Assembly: GCA_014529385.2 (NCBI GenBank)
Contig: CM043946.1
Location: forward strand, 17,131,077-17,195,076
Reading direction: 5' to 3'
Origin: Adiantum capillus-veneris
Lineage: Eukaryota; Streptophyta; Polypodiopsida; Polypodiales; Pteridaceae
DNA: 64,000 nt
The stretch's first letter is position 1; each line of letters starts with the position of its first letter. The notes under the pieces were generated by a model. That model had not been told where the DNA came from. It saw nothing but the letters and a program-made list of their open reading frames with translations, and ran no database searches. Positions 63,839-64,000 of the stretch are shown piece by piece. The position numbers and the translations under genes were made by a program.

Positions 63839-64000
63839 CAATTATCGTCCATGGAGGTCACATATGACCCATGGGACCATATAAAACATTACAATGATAG
63901 TGTTTAGTTAAGGACTGAGAGTCCGTTAGGGTAAACCATACAAAACATTACAACGATAGTGTTCAGTTAAGGACTGAGAGTCCGCTGGGAGGGTAACAAA
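62346..64000. other. Upstream flank of the malic enzyme gene, rich in (GA)n tracts
   Basis: No ORF recognised. On the gene strand (GA)n tracts lie at 62,505-62,551, 62,737-62,793 and 62,876-62,902, with (CT)n at 63,331-63,367 and 63,799-63,836. The promoter must lie in this region, but I could not fix a TATA box or start site; GA-rich upstream tracts can act as GAGA elements in plants, which is inference here. Confidence 0.6.
63877..63994. repeat. 59-bp tandem repeat, two copies
   Basis: ccata.aaaacattacaa.gatagtg..agttaaggactgagagtccg begins at 63,877 and 63,936; copies differ at a few bases. Each holds the short inverted repeat ggactgagagtcc. The repeat may continue past the window. Confidence 0.85.

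Overview
The window is nuclear DNA from a land plant, probably a large, repeat-rich, seed-free genome such as a fern. This rests on three things: a plant-type malic enzyme gene split into 19 exons, a fragment of a plant organellar PPR gene (fern-like wording, judged from memory of the family), and plant LTR retrotransposons of the Ty3/gypsy (Tat/Athila-like) and Ty1/copia types. The species call is inference. I recognise one host gene; almost everything else is mobile DNA, much of it nested and broken. I saw no rRNA gene, tRNA gene or CRISPR array.

Layout. 1-10,214: the 3' part of a Ty3/gypsy element on + (integrase remnant, then a separate retropepsin ORF, a 286-bp tandem array built on a palindrome, about 4.4 kb of broken ORFs without a recognised domain, a foldback insertion, a polypurine tract and an 869-bp LTR). 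10,350-10,601: a gypsy RT scrap. 10,602-20,931: an older Tat/Athila-like element on + with both LTRs. 20,932-27,523: a young, internally deleted relative on -, abutting the first head to head. 27,524-31,820: about 4.3 kb that I cannot explain. 31,820-36,000: a small LTR/PBS unit, a gypsy RT-RNase H scrap and a gag-only copia remnant split by an LTR-like insert. 36,881-40,400: a decayed LINE on -. 40,645-43,220: a tandem arrangement of two ~800-bp LTRs whose short internal segment carries a PPR gene fragment. 44,132-49,571: a decayed copia element on -. 49,581-56,010: a 640-bp tandem duplication whose second copy contains a nearly intact, very young copia element on + (50,510-55,686). 56,152-62,345: the NADP-malic enzyme gene on -. 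62,346-64,000: its upstream flank with several (GA)n tracts.

How it fits together. Only the malic enzyme looks like a working host gene (predicted 623 residues, all catalytic motifs present, consistent splice phases). The copia element at 50.5 kb is the only transposon that looks close to competent: its LTRs differ by one base, its target-site duplication is intact and its pol frame is open, with a single frame change between gag and pol. The minus-strand Tat/Athila-like element kept its LTRs, gag N-terminus, zinc knuckle and protease but lost capsid and pol, so it can only have moved with help in trans.
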